A stretch of DNA of 25,779 nucleotides from the NCBI GenBank assembly GCA_002717185.1, contig PBDC01000064.1, forward strand, positions 1 to 25,779. Direction: 5' to 3'. Below the pieces are notes generated by a model. It was not told where the DNA came from. It made no database searches and saw nothing but the letters and a program-made list of their open reading frames with translations. This DNA is from Rhodospirillaceae bacterium. GTDB taxonomy: Bacteria; Pseudomonadota; Alphaproteobacteria; UBA8366; GCA-2717185. Position numbers and translations under genes: made by a program. Of the stretch, positions 1 through 10,896 are shown one piece after another (positions within the stretch are counted from its first letter, which is position 1; each line of letters opens with the position of its first letter).

Positions 1-48
1 CGCACGCAGCTGAACAAAATGCAAATTGCTATGAAGGGGGTGAGCTGA
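1..48 (+). CDS. atpH: ATP synthase F1 delta subunit, C-terminal end only (partial)
   Basis: Only the last 15 codons are present, reading [15 protein letters not shown] and a TGA stop. This fits the C-terminus of alphaproteobacterial delta subunits, which end in a similar R-T-x-L-N-x-x-x-I-A-M-K stretch, and atpH normally lies directly before atpA. Delta ties the F1 head to the peripheral stalk of ATP synthase. The stop codon TGA shares its final A with the atpA ATG, so the two genes are probably translationally coupled. The identity rests on a short tail plus gene order. Confidence 0.8.
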   Translation, partial: RTQLNKMQIAMKGVS

Positions 49-1577
49 TGGATATCCGCGCAGCCGAGATATCTTCAATCATCAAAGAACAGATCGCCGG
101 GTTCGGCGCTGAGGCGGATGTTGCCGAAGTAGGACAGGTTATCTCCGTCGGTGACGGCGTGGCCCGCATCTACGGCCTCGACAATGTCCAGGCTGGCGAA
201 TTGGTGGAGTTTCCGGGCGGGATCAGCGGCATGGCCCTGAACCTAGAGACCGACAATGTTGGCGCTGTGATCTTCGGCAGCGACCGCGACATCAAGGAAG
301 GTGACACCGTCAAGCGGACCGGCGCCATCGTTGACGTCCCCGTCGGCAAAGGCCTGCTGGGCCGTGTTGTTGACGCGTTAGGAAACCCGATCGATGGCAA
401 GGGCCCGATCCAATCGGACGAACGGCAGCGGGTCGACGTCAAGGCACCGGGTATCATCCCACGTAAATCCGTGCATGAACCGGTTCAGACCGGTCTGAAA
501 GCGCTGGACGCACTGGTGCCAGTTGGCCGCGGCCAACGTGAACTGATCATCGGTGACCGTCAGACGGGCAAGACGGCGGTTGCCATCGACACGATCATCA
601 ACCAGAAGACAGTCAACGCTGGTGATGATGAGTCAAAGAAATTGTACTGTGTCTACGTCGCTGTAGGTCAGAAACGCTCGACCGTCGCTCAGGTGGTCAA
701 GACGCTGGAAGAGCAAGGTGCGCTGGATTATTCCATCGTCGTTTCTGCCACCGCATCCGATCCGGCACCGCTACAGTTCCTAGCGCCTTATACCGGCTGC
801 ACCATGGGCGAATATTTCCGCGACAATGGCATGCACGCCGTTATTATTTATGACGATCTCTCCAAACAAGCGGTGGCGTATCGGCAAATGTCGCTGCTGC
901 TGCGACGTCCGCCGGGCCGCGAAGCCTATCCCGGCGACGTTTTCTACCTCCATTCGCGTCTGTTGGAACGCGCGGCAAAGATGGGCGACGATCACGGTTC
1001 GGGCTCTTTGACCGCCCTGCCGATTATCGAAACTCAGGCCAGTGATGTCTCCGCGTATATTCCGACCAATGTCATCTCCATCACCGACGGGCAGATCTTC
1101 CTGGAAACGGAACTATTCTACAAAGGCATTCGTCCGGCGATTAACGTCGGTCTGTCCGTTTCGCGAGTGGGGTCATCCGCACAGATTAAGGCGATGAAAC
1201 AAGTTGCCGGATCGATCAAGCTGGAACTGGCGCAATATCGCGAAATGGAAGCCTTCTCGCAGTTCGCCTCCGATCTTGACCCGGTCACCCAGCGCCTGCT
1301 GGCACGTGGCGCTCGGCTGACGGAATTGCTGAAGCAGGATCAGTTCGCGCCGCTCGCGGTGGAAGAGCAGGTCGTGTCGATTTTCAGCGGTGTGAACGGC
1401 TATCTCGACACGCTGGACGTCGATGCGGTCAACCGCTTTGAAATTGCACTGCTTGAGCATGTACGCACACAGCATGGCGACCTGCTGACGACTATTCGCG
1501 AAAAAGGTGAGCTTTCCGGCGACAGCGAGCAGAAGCTGAAGGATATCATTGAAGCGTTTGTTAAGAACTTCGTCTGA
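48..1577 (+). CDS. atpA: F1F0 ATP synthase subunit alpha
   Basis: The product is 509 residues, the normal size for the family. The Walker A loop GDRQTGKT lies at residues 169-176, and the [19 protein letters not shown] stretch with the [20 protein letters not shown] segment is diagnostic of alpha. Alpha forms the non-catalytic nucleotide sites of the F1 hexamer and supplies an arginine to the catalytic sites of beta. The start ATG at 48 overlaps the atpH stop by one base and follows a GGGGGTGAG Shine-Dalgarno-like run. It belongs to the atpHAGDC operon on the plus strand. No anomaly seen. Confidence 0.98.
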   Translation: MDIRAAEISSIIKEQIAGFGAEADVAEVGQVISVGDGVARIYGLDNVQAGELVEFPGGISGMALNLETDNVGAVIFGSDRDIKEGDTVKRTGAIVDVPVGKGLLGRVVDALGNPIDGKGPIQSDERQRVDVKAPGIIPRKSVHEPVQTGLKALDALVPVGRGQRELIIGDRQTGKTAVAIDTIINQKTVNAGDDESKKLYCVYVAVGQKRSTVAQVVKTLEEQGALDYSIVVSATASDPAPLQFLAPYTGCTMGEYFRDNGMHAVIIYDDLSKQAVAYRQMSLLLRRPPGREAYPGDVFYLHSRLLERAAKMGDDHGSGSLTALPIIETQASDVSAYIPTNVISITDGQIFLETELFYKGIRPAINVGLSVSRVGSSAQIKAMKQVAGSIKLELAQYREMEAFSQFASDLDPVTQRLLARGARLTELLKQDQFAPLAVEEQVVSIFSGVNGYLDTLDVDAVNRFEIALLEHVRTQHGDLLTTIREKGELSGDSEQKLKDIIEAFVKNFV

Positions 1578-1629
1578 TGGCGGGTTTAACGGAACAATGA
1601 AGACGCCGTAGGGGAGACGGGCTGCAGCG

Positions 1630-3964
<2,335 letters not shown>

Positions 3965-3995
3965 CCGACGCGACGTCTTTCAGGAGCGATAGGCC

Positions 3996-4421
3996 ATGGC
4001 CGACACATTCGAACTTGAACTTGTCTCACCGGAGAGTCTGCTGCTCACCGAAGCGGTGGAGATGGTCGTCGTGCCGGGCGAAGAAGGCGATTTTGGCGTT
4101 CTGGCCGGCCACGCCTCGGTCATATCCAACATCCGGCCGGGCACACTTGCCATATTCGAAAGTGGTTCGGTCACGATGCGGGTCTTCCTCGCCGGCGGCT
4201 TCGCCGAGGTGACGAAAGAACGCTGCACGATCCTCGCCGAAGGTGCCGTGCCGGTGGACGATATCGACCGGAGCGAAGTCGAGCAGGAAATCAGCATTTT
4301 GCAAGATGATATTGGTGCTACCGACGACGATGCGGAGCGGGCCCGCGCTGAAACTGCCCTCGTCATTGCCAAAGCTAAAATTCATTCAATAAATTCTCCG
4401 CCTTATAGCGGCAATCATTAA
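3996..4421 (+). CDS. atpC: F1F0 ATP synthase subunit epsilon
   Basis: The product is 141 residues, the normal size. The N-terminal half is the beta-sandwich domain (FELELVSPESLL, then VVVPGEEGDFGVLAGHASVIS and LAGGFAEVT). The C-terminal half (about 90-130) is the acidic helical hairpin that can inhibit the enzyme. Epsilon sits at the foot of the gamma shaft. An AGGAGCG Shine-Dalgarno lies 7 nt before the ATG. It is the last gene of the ATP synthase operon, and the next gene (rppH) points toward it across 531 nt. No strong intrinsic terminator is obvious after it. Confidence 0.96.
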   Translation: MADTFELELVSPESLLLTEAVEMVVVPGEEGDFGVLAGHASVISNIRPGTLAIFESGSVTMRVFLAGGFAEVTKERCTILAEGAVPVDDIDRSEVEQEISILQDDIGATDDDAERARAETALVIAKAKIHSINSPPYSGNH

Positions 4422-4952
4422 CTCTTGATGTAATACCGATTAGACCACGAAGTTGAACAACTTGCCTGTCAAGAACACGTTCACGGCAAGGAGCAATTCA
4501 CCGTTGTTCGCCAATCCCTAAATAAGCAGCCAGCCAAGACCGCCAACAGGTCAATCTATATGCCCCTCCAGGTTGCAAAGCGCATCAGTCTGGCCAATCC
4601 CATTGCACCATTCACATTCGCGCCAATTTACGGCTTTTTTTCAACCATTTTAACGCAGTTTTGAGTCTGTATATTTTGGCGAATCGCTTGAATTTTCGCT
4701 GCCGCTTTGCCCGCCTCCTAAATTAGCGCCGCCTACGAACTGAAAAGCCAAATTACCGTGCTAACGCAAAATCGAATTTCTGTAACGTACGCACTGATTG
4801 CATATCCGCTTATGACTCAAAAGAAACCTGAGTCTTAACAAATTTTCGCTCACCAAATTCAACAAACGTGTTTCAACAACACCAAAAGCATTGCGTTAAC
4901 TATTATTTGGAATTCTGTTCCAAACTAAGCAAAAATTTCTAATCCTTGGCAA
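4422..4952. other. Non-coding gap between convergent atpC and rppH
   Basis: This 531-nt stretch is clearly more A+T-rich than its flanks and holds no convincing open frame on either strand. It contains two modest inverted repeats: GACTCA/TGAGTC (4814-4834) and TTTGGAA/TTCCAAA (4906-4924). Neither has a clear T-run, so neither is a convincing rho-independent terminator. No tRNA-like fold or insertion-sequence end was recognised. It is long for a convergent gap in an otherwise compact housekeeping region. Confidence 0.6.
4906..4924 (-). repeat. 7-bp inverted repeat downstream of rppH
   Basis: TTTGGAA and TTCCAAA face each other across a 5-nt loop, starting 28 nt past the rppH stop on the minus strand. 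It could be a weak transcription end or processing hairpin for the long minus-strand operon. There is no run of T after it, so a terminator role is only a guess. Confidence 0.3.
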
Positions 4953-5444
4953 TTATTGTGATCCGTCATCCATCGCCGTATCCAGATGAGAAAATTCGCG
5001 AATAACCTGCCGGTAGACCGCACGTTTCATTGGCGCGATAAGGCCCTCCAGTTCGCCCATTGGCACCCAGCGCCAGGCGTTAAACTCCGCCTTATAACTA
5101 TTTAAGTTTATTTCACTGTCCTTGCCATTAAACCGCATCACGAACCAGCGCTGCGTCTGGCCACGGAATCGGCCGTCCCATCGCTGCCGTGACACCGGTT
5201 CAGGCAGATCGTAAGATAGCCATTGACGGCTCTCGGCAATAATCTCCGCCTTGCAGATCCCCACCTCTTCTTTCAATTCACGAAGAGCAGCAGCACACGG
5301 GGATTCGCCGTCATCTATCCCACCCTGCGGCATCTGCCAGTTCTCGCCATCCATGTCGATTCGGTTGCCGACAAAAACCTGTCCTTGCGTGTTCAACAGC
5401 ATAACTCCGACACAGCGGCGGTAGGGGCGCGGATCTTCTGCCAT
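4953..5444 (-). CDS. rppH: RNA pyrophosphohydrolase (Nudix hydrolase)
   Basis: RppH removes pyrophosphate from the 5' end of primary transcripts and so opens mRNA to decay. The 163-residue form starts at the ATG at 5444 (MAEDPRPYRRCVGVMLLN), which matches family N-termini; the open frame extends 27 codons further upstream but that part overlaps the DUF610 gene and looks non-native. A complete Nudix box spans residues 41-63, with the G-x5-E-x7-RE-x2-EE-x-G pattern in GGIDDGESPC...RELKEEVGI. WQMPQGG precedes it and the RFRGQTQRWF segment follows, as in RppH rather than in nucleotide-cleaving Nudix enzymes. It starts 7 nt after the DUF610 stop and is the last gene of the minus-strand run. Confidence 0.93.
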   Translation of the reverse strand: MAEDPRPYRRCVGVMLLNTQGQVFVGNRIDMDGENWQMPQGGIDDGESPCAAALRELKEEVGICKAEIIAESRQWLSYDLPEPVSRQRWDGRFRGQTQRWFVMRFNGKDSEINLNSYKAEFNAWRWVPMGELEGLIAPMKRAVYRQVIREFSHLDTAMDDGSQ

Positions 5445-5451
5445 AACGCGA

Positions 5452-6621
5452 CTAGCGGGCCTTCTTTTTGACAGCGACCGCTGTGATCGGGGCGAGCACG
5501 ACCCCCTTCTCGTCGAGGCTGCCAATCCAGCGCTGCAACCGGCGGACCGTCAGCGGGTAAGGATGCGCGAGAGCAACCGCACTCCCCCGTATCTTGGCTA
5601 TTTTCTCGATTTCTGCTAGCTCGAAGTCGATCGATCTGCGGCTCACCACCTTGTCGAGAACCTTGTCCGTCTTAACGAAAGGCAACTCCATATTCGGCGC
5701 AAGCTTCGGTCCGACGCTTGCCGCAGTTCTCATACTGTCCAGGAATATTAAACCGCGGCGTCGCAACTCGCGCAAAATAGGCCTCATGGCCGTTATACTT
5801 GCCGTGAAACGCCCGCCCATATAGTTCGTCACACCGACATAACCGGTCATACGGCTCAACACCCAATCCAGACGCCGAAGGTTCTGCTCGGTGTCGTGCG
5901 CCATAAAAAGACCGAATGGCCCGGGATCATCGCGTGGATAATCGCGTGGTTCCATCGGCAGGTTGATCAAAACCTCGTGTCCAGCGCCGCGCGCTGAATC
6001 TACCCATTCGTCGAGTTTCTGTGCAAAGGGGGCAAAGGCCAGGGTCACTTCTCCCGGCAGGATGCCGACCACTGATTTCGTCGCATTGAAAGAGACACCA
6101 AGCCCGGTTATAACGATGGCTACCCTCGGACGCCTTTCCAGCCCATTGAAGGGCCGCGAATAAACCTGCCAAGACTGTCGGCCATCCACGCCAACAATCG
6201 GCAGCAAACCAATTTTCGTTCGCTCAACCAGTTTTGGATCAGGGTGCGGGTGCAACACGGCCGATTTTCGATTCGGTGCGTTAAGAAAACTGGACTTACC
6301 GACAGTCCGACCAGCGTCCGCATCACGACCCGCGGTTGCCTCGGTCTTCTTAATCACCGCGTCGCGTAAACTTCGCCGTAATGGCGGCACCTTCTTGGTA
6401 TAATTCGGCCTCATTGCCCACAACTCGGCCTCGATAGCATCTGAAGGAACCTGCAGCCAGACGAACGTGCCGAGGAAGAGCAGAATTGTTAAACACGTCG
6501 CCCCCAAAAGCGCATATAGCGACATTTTCCCCTGCAACGGGTTCGGGTCGGCAAAAATATTTGGCACGCTGAAACCGGGCTTCTCCGCCGCTGAATTGGC
6601 TTTCCTGCGGTTCCAAGTCAT
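5452..6621 (-). CDS. Divergent polysaccharide deacetylase family protein (DUF610/YibQ-like)
   Basis: The product is 389 residues. A single membrane span at about 33-55 follows a short basic cytoplasmic tail, so the rest should be periplasmic. The C-terminal region from RVAIVITGLGVS to the end matches the divergent polysaccharide deacetylase family (PF04748): VTLAFAPFA, the EVLINLPMEP segment, VTNYMGGRFT, GLIFLDSM and VALAHPYP. Family members are predicted TIM-barrel-like envelope enzymes of uncertain substrate. The usual I-x-x-D-D-L-G motif reads ITGLG here, a form I believe is common in alphaproteobacterial members. It lies 60 nt after ctpA, an association typical of this class. No clear Shine-Dalgarno precedes the ATG. 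Confidence 0.85.
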   Translation of the reverse strand: MTWNRRKANSAAEKPGFSVPNIFADPNPLQGKMSLYALLGATCLTILLFLGTFVWLQVPSDAIEAELWAMRPNYTKKVPPLRRSLRDAVIKKTEATAGRDADAGRTVGKSSFLNAPNRKSAVLHPHPDPKLVERTKIGLLPIVGVDGRQSWQVYSRPFNGLERRPRVAIVITGLGVSFNATKSVVGILPGEVTLAFAPFAQKLDEWVDSARGAGHEVLINLPMEPRDYPRDDPGPFGLFMAHDTEQNLRRLDWVLSRMTGYVGVTNYMGGRFTASITAMRPILRELRRRGLIFLDSMRTAASVGPKLAPNMELPFVKTDKVLDKVVSRRSIDFELAEIEKIAKIRGSAVALAHPYPLTVRRLQRWIGSLDEKGVVLAPITAVAVKKKAR

Positions 6622-6681
6622 TATAGAAAATCTAGGGAAAAACAGCAGATGGTGTGAGAAGCTGGCCAGGATCTTTACTTC

Positions 6682-7992
6682 CTAGTTTACCGCCTGGCTG
6701 CGGTAAAGCGAAATTCCTCGAATCAGGTCGAGTGCGCGAACCAATTGATAGTCGAAGGAACGATCGGGAGTCTTGTTTACTTTATCCTCTTTTTTCTCCT
6801 GGCCTGCCGTCTCCAGCATTTTCCCTTCCGTCTTTACCTCTTCTCTTTTCAGCGATTTTCTTAAATCGGACTCCTTGCGCCGTGGGCCACGGCTTAGCGG
6901 CTCAACTTTGGATTGCTCTATCACAATGTCAGGGTCGATACCCTTAGCTTGGATAGAACGACCGGACGGAGTGTAATAACGCTGCGTCGTCAGCTTTATC
7001 GCACCACTAGTACCTAGCGGGATGATCGTCTGGACGGAGCCTTTGCCGAAACTCCGTGTACCAATGATAACCGCGCGCTTATGGTCTTGCAGGGCACCGG
7101 CAACGATCTCAGACGCCGAGGCTGACCCGCCATTGATGAGGACAACGACCGGTAGCCCCGACGCCAAATCCCCCGGTCGCGCATGGAAGTGCTGTGCGTT
7201 ATCCGCCTCACGACCCTGCGTCGAAACAATCTCGCCCCGCTCCAGGAAGGCATCAGACACGGACACTGCCTGCTCCAAAAGGCCGCCCGGATTGTTCCGC
7301 AGATCAAGCACAAAACCCTGGATGGCATCCCCAATCTCCTCTCGGAGCTTAGCAATCGATTTTGCGACACCGCTTTTTGTCTGCTCACTGAAATTGGTGA
7401 TGCGCAGGTAGCCAACATCACCCACAGCGCGAGCGCGCACGGAACGTATTCGGATTTTATCGCGAGTGATAGTAATGGTGAGCGGCTGGAGGTCCTTTCG
7501 CCTTACGGTGAGGACAATATCGGTGCCAACCTTGCCACGCATCTTCTCAACCGCCTCGCTCAAGGTAAGGCCCCGGACTAGCTTGCCATCCAGATGCGTG
7601 ATCAAGTCACCCGGCTCAATCCCGGCACGGAAAGCCGGCGTGTCGTCGATCGGCGAAACAACTTTGACATAGCCGCCCTCCATTGTGACCTCTATACCGA
7701 GGCCACCGAACTCACCTTTCGTCTGGACCCGCATATCCTTGAAGGTCTTCTTGTTTAGATAGCTGGAATGCGGATCAAGACTTTGCAGCATGCCTTGAAT
7801 CGCCGCCTCAAGGAGTTCTTCTTCAGTGGTTTCCTCGACATAATCGGTGCGGACACGCTCGAACACATCGCCGAATAATTCTAGCAAGCGATATATTTCG
7901 GATTTATCTGTCTTAGCCGCAGATGCCGGTGCGACGCTCAGGAATACGACTGAAGCCAATGCCAAGGCCGTCGTACTAACGATATTTTTCAT
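6682..7992 (-). CDS. ctpA: Carboxy-terminal processing protease, S41 family with PDZ domain
   Basis: The chosen start at 7992 (MKNIVSTTALALA...) gives a clean signal peptide cut near ASA (residue 25) and has GAAGGG 7 nt upstream. An ATG at 8007 overlaps the preceding stop as ATGA but lacks a Shine-Dalgarno. The product is 436 residues: PDZ domain at about 95-165 (GGLGIEVT...GIEPGDLI), then the S41 core with LRNNPGG (231-237), the nucleophile region GGSASASEI (288-296) and SFGKGS (314-319). By alignment with E. coli Prc, Ser292 and Lys317 should be the catalytic dyad. It cleaves C-termini of exported proteins. The C-terminal 65 residues are charged and low in complexity. It directly follows the EnvC-like gene. 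Confidence 0.94.
   Translation of the reverse strand: MKNIVSTTALALASVVFLSVAPASAAKTDKSEIYRLLELFGDVFERVRTDYVEETTEEELLEAAIQGMLQSLDPHSSYLNKKTFKDMRVQTKGEFGGLGIEVTMEGGYVKVVSPIDDTPAFRAGIEPGDLITHLDGKLVRGLTLSEAVEKMRGKVGTDIVLTVRRKDLQPLTITITRDKIRIRSVRARAVGDVGYLRITNFSEQTKSGVAKSIAKLREEIGDAIQGFVLDLRNNPGGLLEQAVSVSDAFLERGEIVSTQGREADNAQHFHARPGDLASGLPVVVLINGGSASASEIVAGALQDHKRAVIIGTRSFGKGSVQTIIPLGTSGAIKLTTQRYYTPSGRSIQAKGIDPDIVIEQSKVEPLSRGPRRKESDLRKSLKREEVKTEGKMLETAGQEKKEDKVNKTPDRSFDYQLVRALDLIRGISLYRSQAVN
6686..6707 (-). repeat. 8-bp stem-loop across the end of ctpA
   Basis: TTTACCGC and GCGGTAAA pair perfectly around a 6-nt loop within the last ctpA codons, ending 2 nt before the stop codon at 6684-6682. There is no T-run after it on the minus strand, so it is not a standard terminator. 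It could mark RNA processing or mRNA stabilisation between ctpA and the DUF610 gene. Confidence 0.35.
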
Positions 7993-8003
7993 CCAGGCAC
8001 CCT

Positions 8004-9239
8004 TCATTTTTTTGCTGTGATCCATGGCAACGGATTGATCGGCATTCCGTTACGGCGAAGCTCAAAATATAACTTTGGCTTGCCACCCTTTGGAGTAGCC
8101 ATCGACCCTAAAGGTTCTCCTGCCAACAACCATTGGCCCACTACCGCATCAATCTGCGCAAGTCCGGCAAGGAGCGTATAATATCCGCCCCTATGTTCGA
8201 TGATCAAGATTTGCCCGTAGGTCCTGAACGGTCCAGCAAAGACAACCTGTCCATCAAATGGTGTGACAACTTGTGCGTCCGGTCGCGTTTCCAGCCTTAT
8301 ACCCTTCGCCGTGTTACCAAAGTGGGTCGTTTCACCGTATCGGCCGACCAACCCGCCGCGCACCGGCAGCGTCAGTGGTCCGCGCGTCGGAAATGGACGC
8401 AACCCACCAGGCGGGCCTTCCAACAAGCGCGTTGGCGCCAAGGTGGTTTCCGATGGAACCGGCATAGAGGCAACCTGCGGCCTTCTTTCAACAGAAACAT
8501 CGCGCAACCCAGCAATCAAGTCGCGAAGCGTTTGCGCCTTCACTGCTAAATCGAGCATGCGCATCGCGTTCTTGTGGAAAGCCTTTTCCGTCTCGCGACG
8601 AAGCGCACCTTTGCGGTGGAGCAAGAGCCGCAACCGGTTCCGCTCCTCGGTGCGCGCCGTATTAGCCTGCCGCAGGCTCAACAGTTTTTCCGCAATATCC
8701 TTTTTTACTTGGTCCAGCGAATCTATTTCTTGCGCCAAGGTCGCTGCGCGATCCCCAATTCGCGGGACCGAAACCCTCAGCAATAACGCACTGCGTACCA
8801 TATCCGTCGGCGCGCCAGGATAAACCAGCAGAGCCTGCGGCGTGTTGCGGGAAAGCCTCGCTAATGCGCCAAGTGTGCCTGCCAAGCGACGCCGCTGATC
8901 CGCCAGCGACACCTCCCGCGCCTTCGCTTCGTGGACCAGTCGCGACAGCTGCACCTCCAATTTAGTCAGCAGCGCTTCCTTTTCCTGCGTGCTCCGCGCC
9001 ACCTCGATAAGCTCGCGTCGCAGCGCCGCTGTTTCGAGAGACAACTTTCGGCTTTGGGCTTCTAGCGCCTTCCTCCGCTTCTCCTCCAGCTCAATTTGCT
9101 TCTCAACTGAGCGTAGATCCTTCTCCTTTGGCTGAGCCTGGGCAACAGATCCCGCGCACAACGCGATCAGCAGTGGCAAGAAAAACAATCGGAACAGAGG
9201 ACGGTCACTCCGCCGCACGGGCCTCACCGTGCCTGACAA
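8004..9239 (-). CDS. EnvC-like murein hydrolase activator (degenerate LytM/M23 domain)
   Basis: The protein is about 411 residues: signal peptide (about 13-36, hydrophobic core LFFLPLLIALCAG, cut near AQA), a long charged coiled coil (about 40-245), a proline-rich linker, and a LytM/M23-like domain (289-406). The zinc ligands are gone: where active enzymes have HxGxD this reads A311-K-G-I-R315, the YAHL histidine is G359, and HxH is K389-L-Y391. EnvC and NlpD lack metal ligands in the same way; they activate amidases at the septum and do not cut peptidoglycan. The start is uncertain: TTG at 9239 is the longest form, GTG at 9227 or 9218 would also keep the signal peptide. It overlaps the gpmI end, and its stop overlaps ctpA's upstream region. 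Confidence 0.88.
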   Translation of the reverse strand: MSGTVRPVRRSDRPLFRLFFLPLLIALCAGSVAQAQPKEKDLRSVEKQIELEEKRRKALEAQSRKLSLETAALRRELIEVARSTQEKEALLTKLEVQLSRLVHEAKAREVSLADQRRRLAGTLGALARLSRNTPQALLVYPGAPTDMVRSALLLRVSVPRIGDRAATLAQEIDSLDQVKKDIAEKLLSLRQANTARTEERNRLRLLLHRKGALRRETEKAFHKNAMRMLDLAVKAQTLRDLIAGLRDVSVERRPQVASMPVPSETTLAPTRLLEGPPGGLRPFPTRGPLTLPVRGGLVGRYGETTHFGNTAKGIRLETRPDAQVVTPFDGQVVFAGPFRTYGQILIIEHRGGYYTLLAGLAQIDAVVGQWLLAGEPLGSMATPKGGKPKLYFELRRNGMPINPLPWITAKK

Positions 9240-10752
9240 TCAGCGATCGACCTGTCATCTCCTCAGGCTGTGCAATATCTAGAAGTTCCAGCAGAGTAGG
9301 TGCGATGTCCGCCAGACTTCCGCTGCGTAATTCCTGTTCCCGAACAACATTGCCTACAACAAAAACTGGTACCTTGTTCATCGTGTGCGCCGTGTGCGCC
9401 TGACCGGTCTCTGCATCCGTCATCATTTCGACGTTACCATGGTCGGCAGTTACGATCATCACGCCGCCAGCCGCTTGCACAGCGGTCTCCAGACGTCCTA
9501 AGCAAGCGTCCACGGCCTCGATCGCCTCGATCGCCGCCTCCAGCACACCAGTATGACCAACCATGTCGGGATTGGCGAAATTTACCACGATAAAGTCGTA
9601 GGCTCCCTTCTCTATTTCAGCTACCAACCGGTCCGTTAGCTCTGGTGCAGACATTTTCGGCTGCAAATCATAGGTCGCAACCTTTGGCGATGGGATCAAG
9701 ATACGATCCTCGCCTTCGAAAGTACGCTCTTCCCCACCGTTGAAAAAGAATGTCACATGCGCGTACTTCTCAGTCTCTGCTATACGCAATTGCTTCAGAT
9801 TTGAGGCCGAGATCACCTCACCCAGTACGTTCTTTACCTGCAATGCTGGAAACAACGTGGTCAGGAATGCGTCCAAAGCTTTGGAATAACTTGTCATTCC
9901 CACTGCTGCGGCGAATTTGACCAGGTTACGGCCAGCAATTTCCGAGAAATCAGGGTCAAGCAATACGGTCAAGATTTCCCGGATCCGATCAGCCCTAAAA
10001 TTGGTGACTAACAGCCCATCACCGTTCCGCATCCCGCAATAACTATCGATAACGCTTGGCTGCACAAACTCGTCTGATTCGTTACGGTCATAAGATTTTT
10101 GAATTGCTTCCAGGGCCGATTCCACCAGTAACCCCTTACCCGCTGCGATAGCGGCGTAGGCCTGGCTCACCCGTTGCCAATTCTTATCGCGATCCATGGC
10201 AAAGTATCGCCCGATCACGGTTCCAATCTGAGCACGCGGCGCAGTCGCTTGAAATTCCTTCATATAGGCCAGAGCACTTCTTGGCGGCGTATCACGGCCG
10301 TCAAGAAAAGCGTGCACCACCACCGGAATATCATTCTCAGATAACAAGTTGGCTATATGCGCAATATGGTCTTGGTGGGAGTGCACCCCGCCGGGCGACA
10401 TCAGCCCCAAAAGATGCGCAGCTCCCCCGGAACACTTCAACGCGGCCACAAAATTCTGTAATGCCGGAATGTCCGCAACCCTATTCTCTGAAACGGCTGC
10501 ATCAATCCGCGGCAAGTCCTGCAATACCTGACGGCCGGCACCCAGGTTCATGTGGCCGACTTCAGAATTACCCATCTGACCGGCTGGTAGACCGACCTGC
10601 TGCTCAGAAGCATCTAGTTGAGTCTGCGGATAGGTCTCGCCGAAACGATCCCAGTTCGGAGTGTCTGCGAGTACAATCGCGTTGCTTTCACGCTCTTCGC
10701 TTTCCCCCCAACCGTCAAGGATGCAAAGTATAACCGACCGTGGTGAGATCAT
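9205..10752 (-). CDS. gpmI: 2,3-bisphosphoglycerate-independent phosphoglycerate mutase
   Basis: GpmI interconverts 3- and 2-phosphoglycerate in glycolysis and gluconeogenesis using two Mn ions. The ATG at 10752 gives 515 residues, the normal size; the open frame continues 18 codons upstream but MISPRSVILCILDGWG is the expected N-terminus. Asp13 (LDGWG) and Ser63 (MGNSEVGHMNLGAGR) are the metal ligand and phosphoserine nucleophile. HAFLDGRDTPP, VNFANPDMVGHTG and VTADHGNVE complete the alkaline-phosphatase-like and transferase sites. It lies 144 nt downstream of rlmH, the largest gap in this run, and that gap holds a perfect 16-bp palindrome. Its end overlaps the EnvC-like start. Confidence 0.97.
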   Translation of the reverse strand: MISPRSVILCILDGWGESEERESNAIVLADTPNWDRFGETYPQTQLDASEQQVGLPAGQMGNSEVGHMNLGAGRQVLQDLPRIDAAVSENRVADIPALQNFVAALKCSGGAAHLLGLMSPGGVHSHQDHIAHIANLLSENDIPVVVHAFLDGRDTPPRSALAYMKEFQATAPRAQIGTVIGRYFAMDRDKNWQRVSQAYAAIAAGKGLLVESALEAIQKSYDRNESDEFVQPSVIDSYCGMRNGDGLLVTNFRADRIREILTVLLDPDFSEIAGRNLVKFAAAVGMTSYSKALDAFLTTLFPALQVKNVLGEVISASNLKQLRIAETEKYAHVTFFFNGGEERTFEGEDRILIPSPKVATYDLQPKMSAPELTDRLVAEIEKGAYDFIVVNFANPDMVGHTGVLEAAIEAIEAVDACLGRLETAVQAAGGVMIVTADHGNVEMMTDAETGQAHTAHTMNKVPVFVVGNVVREQELRSGSLADIAPTLLELLDIAQPEEMTGRSLIVRHGEARAAE

Positions 10753-10817
10753 CGTAAAACTCGCTGTCGAAACGTCCTGGGATATATAGGCGAAATCAGT
10801 TAACACGGATAGTATGG

Positions 10818-10833
10818 ATCACTCGCGAGTGAT
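10818..10833. promoter_or_regulatory. Perfect 16-bp palindrome upstream of gpmI
   Basis: ATCACTCGCGAGTGAT equals its own reverse complement, with a central CG. It lies in the 144-nt rlmH-gpmI gap, 66 nt before the gpmI ATG. Its size and central CpG are like LacI-family operators. As RNA it would be a 6-bp stem with a CGCG loop. A TATATA is present between it and gpmI, at about 10782-10787, but no matching -35 was found. Operator function is inferred. Confidence 0.4.
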
Positions 10834-10896
10834 GGACTTACCACCCGAAGAATAAGCAAAACCGATCGGCTTAAATGAGTCATTACGCCAATTCAT

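Noticed and set aside
4461..4490. CTTGCC/GGCAAG inverted repeat after atpC as a terminator
   Set aside because: Only 6 bp of stem around an 18-nt loop and no T-run. Not better than chance.
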